The notes under the pieces were generated by a model that worked only from the letters and a program-made list of their open reading frames with translations, searched no databases and had not been told where the DNA came from. A DNA stretch of 64,000 bases, taken from NCBI RefSeq assembly GCF_033568475.1, contig NC_133121.1, positions 130,046,375-130,110,374 of the forward strand, in the 5' to 3' direction. Source of the DNA: Henckelia pumila. Taxonomy: Eukaryota; Streptophyta; Magnoliopsida; Lamiales; Gesneriaceae. The position numbers and the translations under genes are program-made. Positions within the stretch are counted from its first letter, which is position 1. Each line of letters begins with the position of its first letter. Shown piece after piece: positions 49,816 through 61,793 of the stretch.

Positions 49816-50420
49816 TCGGGTAATCTAATAGAAGGTATCCGACTTCCGATTGTTTGGAACAGTAATCTTGATTGCCAGTCCTTCAATCTTCAGCATCCAC
49901 CCATTGAACCCTAGTGTGAGACCCAGTGAGTGAAAGTATTATAATTTTGTTTAAAATCTTTAAACCTCGCCAAAATTTATACTTGGGCCATGGCGGGTCT
50001 TCATTTATAAATAATTTTTCACATTTTATTTATTCTACCAGAAAATTTGGGGGGGGGAAAATCACCATTAAGTCATGATCATGATTATTTTTTTTTTTTT
50101 AAAAAAAAGAATTTTTCGAGGTTGGTTTTACATATCCGGGATATTAGTTTTGTGCTAACATGTATAACGTCACATTACAAGTTATGACGAAAAATTAATT
50201 GATTATACAAAATTGAAATATTTAAGATTTAAAATAAGGGTAAATGATTTAAAAATCCCTACCAACCCTTCAAACTTTATCTTAATTGTCTAACCATAAT
50301 TTTCTTTATTTCAATTCCCTAGTGGTCTCCATTTTTGAATTAAATATTATTTAGCAACTAATTCTTTGTACGTGACATTGTTAACCTATCGAACTAGTCC
50401 CGATCATGCAAGACTATCAG
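49816..50420. other. upstream region of the FKBP43-like gene
   Basis: About 600 bp, AT-rich, with long T and A runs near 50088-50108. It should contain the native promoter. No clear TATA box is singled out. Confidence 0.45.
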
Positions 50421-50640
50421 TTACGCAAGGTTTTCAGCCGATATACTCCGAATTAGAGTCCAACATGCTTCCGTAAGATGAAATAAATTTAAATACATCT
50501 TTGACCAAAATGTCGTCGGGTCATACCTGCCGAGTTTTATGAAGTGCTCCTCACACTCCAACCACGCAGTCGCAACAGATGGTTTCTGCACAAGCTCCTT
50601 CAACGACACCCAGCACAGCCTTAATTCGTTTTCTACCTTA
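50421..50640 (-). other. unrecognised short open frame
   Basis: The minus strand reads RLCWVSLKELVQKPSVATAW and continues to ISAENLA before a stop at 50421. It has protein-like composition and a donor-like GGCAG/GTATGA at about 50526. I do not recognise it. It could be a stray exon, a caulimovirid tail or chance. Confidence 0.25.
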
Positions 50641-51541
50641 AGGCGTATGATATATAAATTTAATTATAAAATATGAGCATGAAAAAACAAGAGGCTTTAA
50701 AGAAATTATTCAGACATGATATTATTACATAAATCAACTCCTTTGAAGAGGAGAAGACAACTTGTTTAGCTACTCATAATGGTCTTGTTCTTGTAATACA
50801 TAAAGAAAACTTAATACAATAGAGAGAGAAATATTACAACAATTTATTTGTAAGAAAACTGAAGGGAATGATCGATATCTTCAGCTTCCTTGAACGCTTG
50901 TATTTATAGCTGAGGTTCCACTCGTTTCACCGAGAAACTTCAGGGAATCTTGCAGCTATCTTCTATTTTTTTATGCCATTATTGATGACATCTTTTACTA
51001 GTGGAGGAGGCAGCTGTCTTGTATTTTTTATGTCATTATTGATGTCATCTTTTACTAGTGGAGGAATCACATGTCTGCCACTTTCTTTTGGCTTTATTCT
51101 CCTCACATGTCTGCTTTATTGTTGTCGGGCATCTTTTGCTTTTGAAGTAGGCCCCTATGAAAACGCATCTTTGGTGGTCCTTGTCCACCTTTGTTTATCT
51201 CGAAAAAATCTTTTCTATCTGTTCGGGGTCTGAAGTTTTTTCCGAATTCTGGCTCCTTCTGGTTGGGACACTCTGGGCAGATGTTCTCTGACCATTTTCC
51301 GATATGAGCCATGTTACAAAATTTTCGGCGAGTCTCTTTACTCTCCGGTAGCTTGTTGTTCCATAAAAAGTTTCTCTTCTTTTCGAAGAGTTCTTCCGCA
51401 AAAGCCGTAGCTTTTCCTGTCATTGTGTTTAACAGGAATGATCCGTTCACAGAATTCTGATAAAATTTGAACGAAAACTTGACATTGTCCATCTCGGTGA
51501 GACAAACCCAAATACCCCATGCCCTTATGGTTGAGATTTCA
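50640..51541 (-). mobile_element. endogenous caulimovirid, downstream part (ORF end plus promoter region)
   Basis: This is the segment on the far side of the Tekay copy 2 insertion. The minus strand stays open from the insertion at about 51541 to a stop at 51103, with a Lys/Arg- and Cys-rich C-terminal stretch (FCNMAHIGKW, CPECPNQ). Then comes a non-coding region with the repeated motifs and TATA box listed separately. The outer boundary near 50640 is approximate. Frames elsewhere in the element are broken, so it is a relic. Confidence 0.75.
50901..51066 (-). promoter_or_regulatory. pararetroviral promoter: duplicated upstream motif plus TATA box
   Basis: A direct repeat of about 33 bp (51034-51066 and 50976-51010; core ACTAGTAAAAGATG on the minus strand) includes TGACATCA in one copy and TGTCATCA in the other. 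This resembles activation sites of the as-1 type in caulimovirid promoters. TATAAATA follows at 50908-50901. Transcription would run toward lower coordinates, that is toward the FKBP43-like gene. Confidence 0.6.
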
Positions 51542-54313
51542 TGTAACACCCGGTATTTTAAATATGTAAATCCGCATGCATAATTAGGGTATTTAATTAT
51601 TTAAATTTGTGATTTATGGGTTAAATAATTATGTGAATTATTTGTGCATGATTTAATTTATTTTTTTAAGCATTTAACCCATAATTAGTGATTTTTAGTA
51701 TTTTTAGTATTTTAATTATTTTATCGCGTAGACGGGACCGTGGACGGACGAGATGACAATTTTCTATCCAATTTATTTTTTGAGTCTTTTTAGAGCCCAA
51801 AAATATTATTTTGAGTTTTATTTCCTCAATATATTTAGTATTTAATTTTATATAATTTTAGGAGTCCATTTTTATCCAAATTTAGCCATTTTAATGACTT
51901 TTAATTATTTTTAAAATTCCCTTAATTTGTAATTTCGGGATTTTTATATTTTTAATTTAAGTTATCAGATTTTAACTTTTATTTGGAGTTTTAAATTTTA
52001 AATTTTATATTTAAAACTTTTAATTATTTTAATTATCCTAAAACCTATTTTAATTAAATTAAAAACCTAAACCTAACCTACCTAAACCCTTCAACCGATC
52101 ACTTAGCCGCCTCCATCAGTTCTCACCCCCATCTCCATCGTGTTCTTCGAGTCTTCAGCCTCCATAGCTCGATTTTGAAGCTTCCAAATCGGTTGTCATC
52201 GCCCCGTCGTCCCGGAATCGTTCTACGCACTCCTTTCTCTTCAAACTACGGTGCAAGGCATGATTCTTTCTCTATTTTTCGTGCCATATCAGTTATTATG
52301 CGTGTGTGTGTAGGCATCAAAATTTTCATTGAAATTTTCAGTAAGGCTGGGTTTGGTTGGATGTTTAAGGCTGGAACAGGGCTGGAGTCGAGCTGCATCA
52401 GTTCTGGGTCCAAGGGTGCGCAGGTTCAAGGTTCTGAGGAAGAAGACTTCGTTCTCCTTCTCCAGGCCACTATTTTGGGTGAGGCCTGAAGGGTTTGAAC
52501 CACTAGATGTTGGTTAGGATTGAGAATTGGTTTCACGGAAAAATATGGCCGGAGTATGAAGAACGATCGAAAGTCCCGGCGCTGCTCAGGTCTGCACGCA
52601 AGTCTAGGATAGGCTGACTTGCAGAGGTCCGTTCTTCTTCGTTATGCCATCATTTTGGCTGGTTTTTAGCTTTTTGGAAACGTCTTTGAGTGCACTACGT
52701 TCGTGAGGTGTTTTCACGGCCAAATGTTTCTGGAGCAGATGGCACGAACGAATCTCGTGGAACTGCTCAAACTGTTGGCCGAGAAAGGGGTAGGGAGAGG
52801 AGGTTTGGGTTAGTTTCGGGTCTGGGCCGGGTCTGAGTGGTCCGGGTTGGGTCAGTAGGGTATTGGGTCGGGTAAAGTTGGTCCGGGTTTGGGTTGGTGG
52901 GCCGGGCTCGAGTCTTTTTAATTTTAAAGTATTTTAGGATTTAATTGGTTTTTGGGCCAATTAATTTGAAATAAAATGATTTGGGTTCCATTTAATTTCT
53001 TTGGGATAAATTTAATTATTTTTGGGCTTAATTAAATTAATTTAAGTTAGTCCAATAATTTTTATGGGCTTGGGGGCCCATGGAAGTTATTGGGCCAGTC
53101 TTTGGGCTTTTGGGCCCATTGGGCCAGAATAGGTTGTTATTGGGCCAGAAATGTCTTAATGGGCTTTGATTAATTAAATGGGCTTAGAATAATTTTTATT
53201 GGGCTTAAGTATGTTATTGGGCCAGTCTCAGTGTTAATGGGTCAGTCTCAATGTTAATGGGCCAAAATTTAAGAAAATGGGCTTGAGTTTTAGGGCCAGC
53301 AGTTCAGGACATCCCATGAGAAATTGCATGTGTCCTGAATATATATTTAATTATTTTATGCATGGAAGTTATTTTTAATATTTATATGTTAGTATGAAAT
53401 TAAATTAAATATATATGAGGGACACACATTTTATTTAAGTACATGCATTCATGAAATAATTTTATGCATGATTTAATGTTTAAGGTTGAGCAAAAGAAAA
53501 TATTTTATGTTGAAAGTTGAAGTAGTGTGACAATTTGAGGGGGATTCGTCCCCATATGTGAACTATTGAAGGGCAGTTTACTGCCAATTTAAGAGGTGAT
53601 TCGTCACCGCCACGTACGTTGGTTTTCATGCTGATCAATATTTGATGTATGATTTAAGGTTACACTATGGATACAACCATGCGATGTTAGAAAATAATTT
53701 GCTCAACAATGTTTATGTATTATGTATGATTAGGATATTTAAGTTAATTTAAGTTATGTTATGTCATGATGTTATTTTTAAGCATGCACCTTCATATATA
53801 TGTTATGTATTAGTAGCAATTTGATTTAAATTATTTTAAATCCTTGTTATATTAGCATGTTGGGCTTCTAGGCTCACTACACTGGTATGGTGCAGGTGAG
53901 TACGTAGAGGATGTAGTACCCACCGGAGGCGAGGACGTATGAGCAGACTGGCAGTAATCCCCGTGACCGTGATAGATGTCTGAGTCACATTGCATGTTTT
54001 GAATACTTCAGCATGTTATACATTTTAATTATTTTCAGTGGTTGTGGTTTGGAATATTTTATTTAAATATTTTCAGTGCATGCAAACTTTAATCATTTTA
54101 TTTATGCAGTATTTTAATTCAATATTTGACTCAGATATTTATTTTATTAAAGAATGCATTTTTATTTGAGTTATTTATTTATTTATTTTTAAATCTTTTT
54201 ATTCTGTGCATATATGTATGGGCATATATGTACATATTTTTATTTAGTAAGTAAATAAAAAAAAATAAAATTTCCGCATATTTATTTATAATTAGAGAGT
54301 TAGGGTCGTTTCA
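51542..54313 (+). repeat. 5' LTR of Tekay copy 2
   Basis: This 2772-bp LTR lacks about 127 bp present in the 3' LTR (59691-59818), between CAGTA and AGGCTGGGT near 52341-52346. The TGGGCY cluster lies at about 52890-53310, and CAGGTGAGTACG lies near 53894-53905. Confidence 0.95.
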
Positions 54314-54315
54314 GT

Positions 54316-54327
54316 TGGTATCAGAGC
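54316..54327 (+). other. primer binding site, initiator tRNA-Met, Tekay copy 2
   Basis: TGGTATCAGAGC lies two bases after the LTR end, as in copy 1. Confidence 0.92.
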
Positions 54328-54485
54328 ACGGTCCTTGGAGGGGTCATTACTGCTATGCGAGCTCAGAAATCCACGCTACCGGTCTGTAAGTTTTAAGTGT
54401 TTATAGCATGTTTTATTTTTAAGAATTTAAGTTAGCATTAATTTTAAAACCCCTTAGTTATGCATGGCGATTTACGTAAAGAAAT

Positions 54486-55463
54486 ATGTGGTGGTGCAGA
54501 ATGCCTCCCAGACCGATGAACAGACGTGGGGGATCTCCACCTACACCTCCACCTCCACCTCCACAGAACCCTCTAGCAGCATTGGAGCAGGCCAATGCGA
54601 ATATGATGGCAGGGATTACTGCTCTGTTAGAGCAGCAGGCTACTCGTCCTAGGTTGTCCCATGAGGAGGACGTTGCTGAGAGGTTCCAGAAGAAGGGACC
54701 GAAGGAGTTCCTTGGTACCACCGATCCATTGGTGGCTGAGGGGTGGATTCGTTTTTTGGAGTCCATCTTTGCTTATATGGGGATCACAGATGCGGACATG
54801 GTGAACTGTGCGACGTATATGTTGAGGGGAGACGCAGCTCTTTGGTGGGAGGGTGCTGCCAGGGGAGTACACCTCCCTACACTGTCTTGGGCGGAGTTCA
54901 GGCGTGTCTTCTACGCCAAGTATTTCATGGAGGATGTGAGGAGTCGCATGATCCGGGAGTTTATGAGTCTCCGGCAGGGGGACAGGTCTGTTGTGGAGTA
55001 CGTGAGCCAGTTCGAGCGGGGCTGTCATTTTGTGCCTCTGATTGCAGACAGTCTACCGAAAAAGATGAGACAGTTTGTGGAGGGACTGAGAGCGGATATT
55101 AAGCACGACGTACGTATGATGGATGTCGCTACATATGAGGCGGCAGTTAGTAGAGCACTGAGGTCAGAGGAGGGTAGGAGAGAGATGCAGCGAGAGCAGC
55201 AGGGGAAGAGACAGTTTCAGTCGGGGTATCAGCGACCATCTTCGCAGCCTCCTGCGAAGAAGCAGTTTACTGGGCCGGCTAAGGGCCCGAATCCGCAGCA
55301 GAGGCCGCAGCAGCAGAGGCCACAGCAGCAGAGGGGCGGGGCCCCTAATGCTATAGGTTTTCCTACTTGCCCGAAGTGTCAGAAGATGCATTCGGGACCT
55401 TGTCTGTTGGGAGCAGGAGTTTGTTACCACTGCAGAGAGCCAGGGACCCAGACACCTCCTTAA
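54486..55463 (+). pseudogene. gag: Tekay copy 2 gag, truncated in the zinc knuckle
   Basis: The 325-codon frame keeps the Gag domain (AALWWEGAARG, AEFRRVFYAKYF) and a Gln/Pro-rich linker, then CPKC and CYHCREPG. At about 55444 some 73 bp present in copy 1 are missing. The second half of the CCHC knuckle is lost and the frame runs to a stop at 55461-55463. The family start MPPRP lies at 54501. Confidence 0.9.
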
Positions 55464-58400
55464 TCACCGGAAGAATTCTAGTTGGAGGCAACTCCACGTT
55501 TGCGTTGCTAGATTCAGGGGCTACGCATTCGTTTATCTCCCTGGAGTTTATCAGGCGGATAGGCATCACACCTGAGATTATTGACAGTGGGTATGATGTT
55601 ACTATGCCGTCAGGGCAGATTATTTCTACCTCGAAGGTTATTAGAGGACTGGAGTTGGAGCTTCAGGGACACTCCATTCGAGCAGATGTGGTGGTTTTGC
55701 CATTGAGTGGTTTTGATTTGATTTTGGGTATGGACTGGTTGACAGTCAATGGAGCTTCGACTGATTTTCGTCGGAGGTCAGTGTCAGTGAAACCGTCAGG
55801 GGGCGACCCGTTTACTTTCCATGCATCTCAGAGCAGTGATTTTCCTCGGGTGATATCTCTTATTCAGGCGAGGAAGTTGTTGAGACGGGGTTGCCAGGGG
55901 TTTCTAGCGAGTATTGTCACGACCTCAGAACCATCTAGCAGATCATTATCAGAGATAGAGGTGGTTCGTGACTTTCCGGATGTCTTTCCGGAGGATGTTG
56001 CAGGAATTCCACCAGTGAGAGATGTGGAGTTCAGCATCGACTTGGTGCCAGACACCGTGCCTATCTCTAAGGCACCGTACAGAATTGCTCCTACCGAGAT
56101 GAAAGAGTTGAAGGAGCAGATTCAGGAGCTATTAGAGAAAGGCTTTGTTCGTCCTAGCTTTTCTCCATGGGGAGCTCCGGTGTTATTTGTGAAGAAGAAG
56201 GATGCAGTATGAGATTGTGCATCGATTACCGAGAGCTCAACAGGGTCACAGTGAAGAACAAGTATCCACTGCCGAGGATAGAGGATTTATTTGATCAGTT
56301 GCAGGGAGCTTCAGTGTTCTCCAAGATCGATCTGCGATCTGGTTATCATCAGTTGCGTGTTAAAGATGCAGATGTGTCCAAGACTGCTTTCAGGACACGA
56401 TATGGGCATTACGAGTTCTTAGTGATGCCATTTGGGATGACCAATGCTCCAGCGGTTTTCATGGATCTCATGAACCGGGTATTTCAGCCGTATCTAGATC
56501 AGTTCATCATAGTCTTTATTGATGATATCTTGATCTATTCTAGGAGCATTGAGGATCATAGACAGCATCTTCAGACAGCCTTGCAGACTTTGAGGGAGCA
56601 TCGTTTGTATGCCAAGTTCAGCAAGTGCGAGTTTTGGCTTGAGCAGGTGGCATTTCTTGGCCACATTATTTCGAGAGATGAGATTGCAGTGGATCAGTCT
56701 AAGGTTGAGGCAGTGCAGAACTGGGGTATTCCGAAGAATGCTTCAGAGATTCGCAGTTTCTTGGGTTTGGCAGGATACTATAGGAAGTTCATCAAGGGTT
56801 TTTCCTCTATTGCAGTACCCTTGACTTCCTTAACCAAGAAGAATGCGAAGTTTATCTGGAGTACAGATTGTCAGAGGATCTTCGATCAGCTGAAGGAAGC
56901 ACTCACTACTGCACCAGTGTTAGCGGTGACAGTACCACATGAGGAGTTAGTGGTGTACACCGACGCGTCTAAGCTGGGTTTAGGCGCAGTACTTATGCAG
57001 TGTGGCAAGGTTATTGCGTATGCGTCGAGGCAGCTAAAGGTTCATGAGCAGAATTACCCGACGCATGACTTGGAGTTAGCAGCAGTGGTTTTCGCTTTGA
57101 AAATCTGGAGGCACTATCTGTATGGCGAGAAGTGCAAGATTTTCACAGACCACAAGAGTCTCAAGTACTTCTTCACACAGAAGGAGTTGAACATGAGACA
57201 TCGCCGATGGTTGGAGTTGGTGAAAGATTATGACTGTGACATTAGCTACCATCCGGGTAAAGCTAATGTAGTAGCAGATGCTTTGAGTCGGAAGTCGTCA
57301 GTGGTATCATGTTTGACCGTACAGTTACCACTACAGAGCGAGATTCAGAGATTTGACTTGGAGTGTTATCCGAGTGGTCATGCACCGAGCTTGTCAGTGT
57401 TGACGGTGCAGCCAGTTCTGCGAGATCGGATCAGGGATGGACAGTCTACTGATGAGGAGTTACAGCGTTGGAGACAGAGGGATGAGTCGAGGGGTAACCT
57501 TCTGTATACAGTTGTGGATGACATTGTTCAGTACCGTGGTAGGATGTGGGTACCGAACGTCGATCAGTTGAGAGCTGAGATCTTAGCAGAGGCTCACACA
57601 TCTCCGTACTCCATTCACCCCGAAAGTACGAAGATGTACAAAGATTTGCAGCTATTGTATTGGTGGCCCGGGATGAAGAGTGACATCGGGAGAGTGGTGT
57701 CAGAGTGCTTGACTTGTCAGCAAGTCAAGGCAGAGCATCAGCGTCCAGCAGGACTTCTTAGACCTCTTCCTATTCCGAAATGGAAATGGGAGAATATTAC
57801 GATGGACTTTGTGGTTGGCTTACCGAGGAGTGCCAGAGGTTGCACAACGATTTGGGTGATTGTGGATAGACTCACCAAGTCAGCTCATTTCTTGCCGGTG
57901 AGGACTACCTACTCATTGACACAGTATGCAGAGCTTTACGTCAAGGAGATTGTTAGACTGCATGGCATACCAGTGTCGATTGTGTCCGACAGAGATCCGA
58001 GATTCACATCAGCGTTTTGGAAGAGTCTGCACACAGCATTGGGGACTATACTTTTGTTCAGCACAGCATTCCATCCCCAGACAGATGGTCAGTCTGAGAG
58101 AGTGATCCAGGTTCTCGAGGATCTTCTGAGAGCTTGTGTCATTGATTTTCAGGGCTCTTGGGAGACTAGACTGCCATTAGTGGAGTTTACCTATAACAAC
58201 AGTTTTCAGTCGTCTATAGGTATGGCTCCTTATGCAGCATTGTATGGGAGGAGATGCAGATATTCTGTGCATTGGGATGAGGTTGGTGAGCGGATTTTAC
58301 TGGGTCCTGAGATTGTGCAGCAGACAGCTGACATTGTGACTCAGATTCGAGATCGGATGAGGACTGCTCAGAGTCGTCAGAAGAGTTATGCAGATACCAG

Positions 58401-58842
58401 GCGACGAGATTTGGAGTTCGCTGTAGGTGATCACGTATTCCTGAAGGTGTCACCTATGAAGGGAGTAGTGCGTTTTGGTCGGAGAGGCAAGCTTAATCCG
58501 AGGTATATAGGGCCATTCGAGATTTTGGAGAGAGTTGGCACGTTGGCCTACCGTTTAGCTCTACCACCAGGGCTAGCGGCAGTGCACAACGTTTTCCATG
58601 TATCCATGCTTCGGATATATGTCTCTAACCCGTCGCATGTGTTGGATTTCGAGCCCTTGCAGTTGCCACCAGATCTAGTGTATGAGGAGAGGTCAGTGCG
58701 GATCTTGGCTAGGGAGGAGCGGAGGCTTAGGACGCGGGTCATACCGATGGTCAGAGTCCAGTGGCTGAATCACTCAGAGGAGGAAGCTACTTGGGAGACC
58801 GAGGCAGACATGAGGACTCGCTACCCGGGGTTGTTCGGGTAA
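55446..58842 (+). pseudogene. pol: Tekay copy 2 pol: all domains present, one-base frameshift before RT
   Basis: From about 55446 the frame reads DPDTSLITGRILVGG without an intron, then protease DSGATHS. At about 56204 one G is missing (GATGCAGTATG versus GACGGCAGCATG in copy 1), which stops the frame just before RT. The next frame carries RT (FIDDIL), RNase H (YTDASK), integrase with the catalytic MDF Asp intact (codon 57805-57807), SDRDPRF, and a chromodomain ending YPGLFG at 58842. Confidence 0.92.
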
Positions 58843-58874
58843 GTACTTTAAATTTCGAGGACGAAATTCAATTT

Positions 58875-58888
58875 AAGGGGGGGAGAAA
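58875..58888 (+). other. polypurine tract of Tekay copy 2
   Basis: AAGGGGGGGAGAAA lies directly before the 3' LTR, preceded by TTTCGAGGACGAAAT. Confidence 0.9.
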
Positions 58889-58889
58889 T

Positions 58890-61788
58890 TGTAACACCCG
58901 GTATTTTAAATATGTAAATCCGCATGCATAATTAGGGTATTTAATTATTTAAATTTGTGATTTATGGGTTAAATAATTATGTGAATTATTTGTGCATGAT
59001 TTAATTTATTTTTTTAAGCATTTAACCCATAATTAGTGATTTTTAGTATTTTTAGTATTTTAATTATTTTATCGTGTAGACGGGACCGTGGACGGACGAG
59101 ATGACAATTTTCTATCCAATTTATTTTATGAGTCTTTTTAGAACCCAAAAATATTATTTTGAGTTTTATTTCCTCAATATATTTAGTATTTAATTTTATA
59201 TAATTTTAGGAGTCCATTTTTATCCAAATTTAGCCATTTTAATGACTTTTAATTATTTTTACAATTCCCTTAATTTGTAATTTCGGGATTTTTATATTTT
59301 TAATTTAAGTTATCAGATTTTAACTTTTATTTGGAGTTTTAAATTTTAAATTTTATATTTAAAACTTTTAATTATTTTAATTATCCTAAAACCTATTTTA
59401 ATTAAATTAAAAACCTAAACCTAACCTACCTAAACCCTTCAACCGATCACTTAGCCGCCTCCATCAGTTCTCACCCCCATCTCCATCGTGTTCTTCGAGT
59501 CTTCAGCCTCCATAGCTCGATTTTGAAGCTTCCAAGTCGGTTGTCATCGCCCCGTCGTCCCGGAATCGTTCTACGCACTCTTTTCTCTTCAAACTACGGT
59601 GCAAAGCATGATTCTTTCTCTATTTTTCGTGCCATATAATTTATTATGCATGTGTGTGTGTAGGCATCAAACTTTTCATTGAAATTTTCAGTAAAACAAA
59701 TCGGATTTCTGGAGGTATGCACATGGTTCTTTGATTTCATTAACATACTCACGTTTTTATGGTTATGGGCATGCATGGCTGCTGGTCCACGGTTTAGAGG
59801 GGGTCTTAGGGTCCCTAGGCTGGGTTTGGTTGGATGGTTAAGGCTGGAACAGGGCTGGAGTCGAGCTGCATCAGTTCTGGGTCCAAGGGTGCGCAGGTTC
59901 AGGGTTCTAAGGAAGAAGACTTCGTTCTCCTTCTCTAGGCCACTATTTTGGGTAAGGCCTAAAGGGTTGGAACCATCTAGATGTTGATTGAGAATTGGTT
60001 TCACGGAAAAATATGGCCGGAGTAGGAAGAACGATCGAAAGTCCCGGTGCTGCTCAGGTCTGCGCGCAAGTCTAGGATAGGCTGACTTGCAGAGGTCCGT
60101 TCTTCTTCGTTATGCCATCATTTTGGCTGGTTTTTAGCTTTTTGGAAACGTCTTTGAGTGCACTACGTTCGTAAGGTGGTTTCACGGCCAAATGTTTCTA
60201 GAGCAGATGGCACGAACGAATCTCATGGAACTGCTCAAACTGTTGGCCGAGAAAGGGGTAGGGAGAGGAGGTTTGGGTTAGTTTCGGGTCTGGGCCGGGT
60301 CTGAGTGGTCCGGGTCGGGTCAGTAGGGTATTGGGTTGGGTAAAGTTGGTCCGGGTTCGGGTTGGTGGGCCGGGCTCGAGTCTTTTTAATTTTAAAGTAT
60401 TTTAGGATTTAATTGGTTTTTGGGCCAATTAATTTGAAATAAAATGATTTGGGTTCCATTTAATTTCTTTGGGATAAATTTAATTATTTTTGGGCTTAAT
60501 TAAATTAATTTAAGTTAGTTCAATAATTTTTATGGGCTTGGGGGCCCATGAAAGTTATTGGGCCAGTCTTTGGGCTTTTGGGCCCATTGGGCCAGAATAG
60601 GTTGTTATTGGGCCAGAAATGTCTTAATGGGCTTTGATTAATTAAATGGGCTTAGAATAATTTTTATTGGGCTTAAATATGTTATTGGGCCAGTCTCAGT
60701 GTTAATGGGTCAGTCTCAATGTTAATGGGCCAGAATTTAAGAAAATGGGCTTGAGTTTTAGGGCCAGCAGTTCAGGACATCCCATGAGAAATTGCATGTG
60801 TCCTGAATATATATTTAATTATTTTATGCATGGAAGTTATTTTTAATATTTATATGTTAGTATGAAATTAAATTAAATATATATGAGGGACACACATTTT
60901 ATTTAAGTACATGCATTCATGAAATAATTTTATGCATGATTTAATGTTTAAGGTTGAGCAAAAAAAAATATTTTATGTTGGAAGTTGAAGTAGTGTGACA
61001 ATTTGAGGGGGATTCATCCCCATATGTGAACTATTGAAGGGCAGTTTACTGCCAATTTAAGAGGTGATTCGTCACTGCCACGTACGTTGGTTTTCACGCT
61101 GATCAATATTTGATGTATGATTTAAGGTTACACTATGGATACAACCATGCGATGTTAGAAAATAATTTTCTCAACAATGTTTATGTATTATGTATGATTA
61201 GGATATTTAAGTTAATTTAAGTTATGTTATGTCATGATGTTATTTTTAAGCATGCACCTTCATGTATATGTTATGTATTAGTAGCAATTTGATTTAAATT
61301 ATTTTAAATCCTTGTTATGTTAGCATGTTGGGCTTCTAGGCTCATTATACTGGTATGGTGCAGGTGAGTACGTAGAGGATGTAGTACCCACCGTGACCGT
61401 GATAGATGTCTGAGTCACATTGCAGACTGGCAGTGATCCCCGTGACCGTGATAGATGTCTGAGTCACATTGCATGTTTTGAATACTTCAGCATGTTATAC
61501 ATTTTAATTATTTTCAGTGGTTGTGGTTTGGAATATTTTATTTAAATATTTTCAGTGCATGCAAACTTTAATCATTTTATTTATGCAGTATTTTAATTCA
61601 ATATTTGACTCAGATATTTATTTTATTAAAGAATGCATTTTTATTTGAGTTATTTATTTATTTATTTTTAAATCTTTTAATTCTGTGCATATATATATGG
61701 GCATATATGTACATATTTTTATTTAGTAAGTAAATAAAAAAAAAATTTCCGCATATTTATTTATAATTAGAGAGTTAGGGTCGTTTCA
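58890..61788 (+). repeat. 3' LTR of Tekay copy 2
   Basis: This 2899-bp LTR retains the 127-bp stretch lost from the 5' LTR. It has a rearranged block at about 61390-61473, where CCGTGACCGTGATAGATG and the following bases occur twice. The 5' LTR has different sequence in place of the first copy. Confidence 0.95.
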
Positions 61789-61793
61789 TTTCA

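Larger units (their letters stand above)
51542..61788 (+). mobile_element. Tekay copy 2: full-length but broken chromovirus in the caulimovirid, TSD TTTCA
   Basis: LTRs at 51542-54313 and 58890-61788 run TGTAACACCC...GGGTCGTTTCA. The duplication TTTCA lies at 51537-51541 and 61789-61793. The flanks on both sides read as the same minus-strand caulimovirid ORF, so this element inserted into it. LTR lengths differ (2772 versus 2899 bp) and substitutions are frequent, so it is older than copy 1. gag and pol both carry frame-breaking deletions. It lacks the intron-like segment seen in copy 1. Confidence 0.95.

Noticed and set aside
55440-55470. The 73-bp loss in copy 2 gag as a second intron removal
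   Set aside because: The corresponding sequence in copy 1 lacks GT-AG ends and encodes the conserved zinc knuckle, so it is a deletion.
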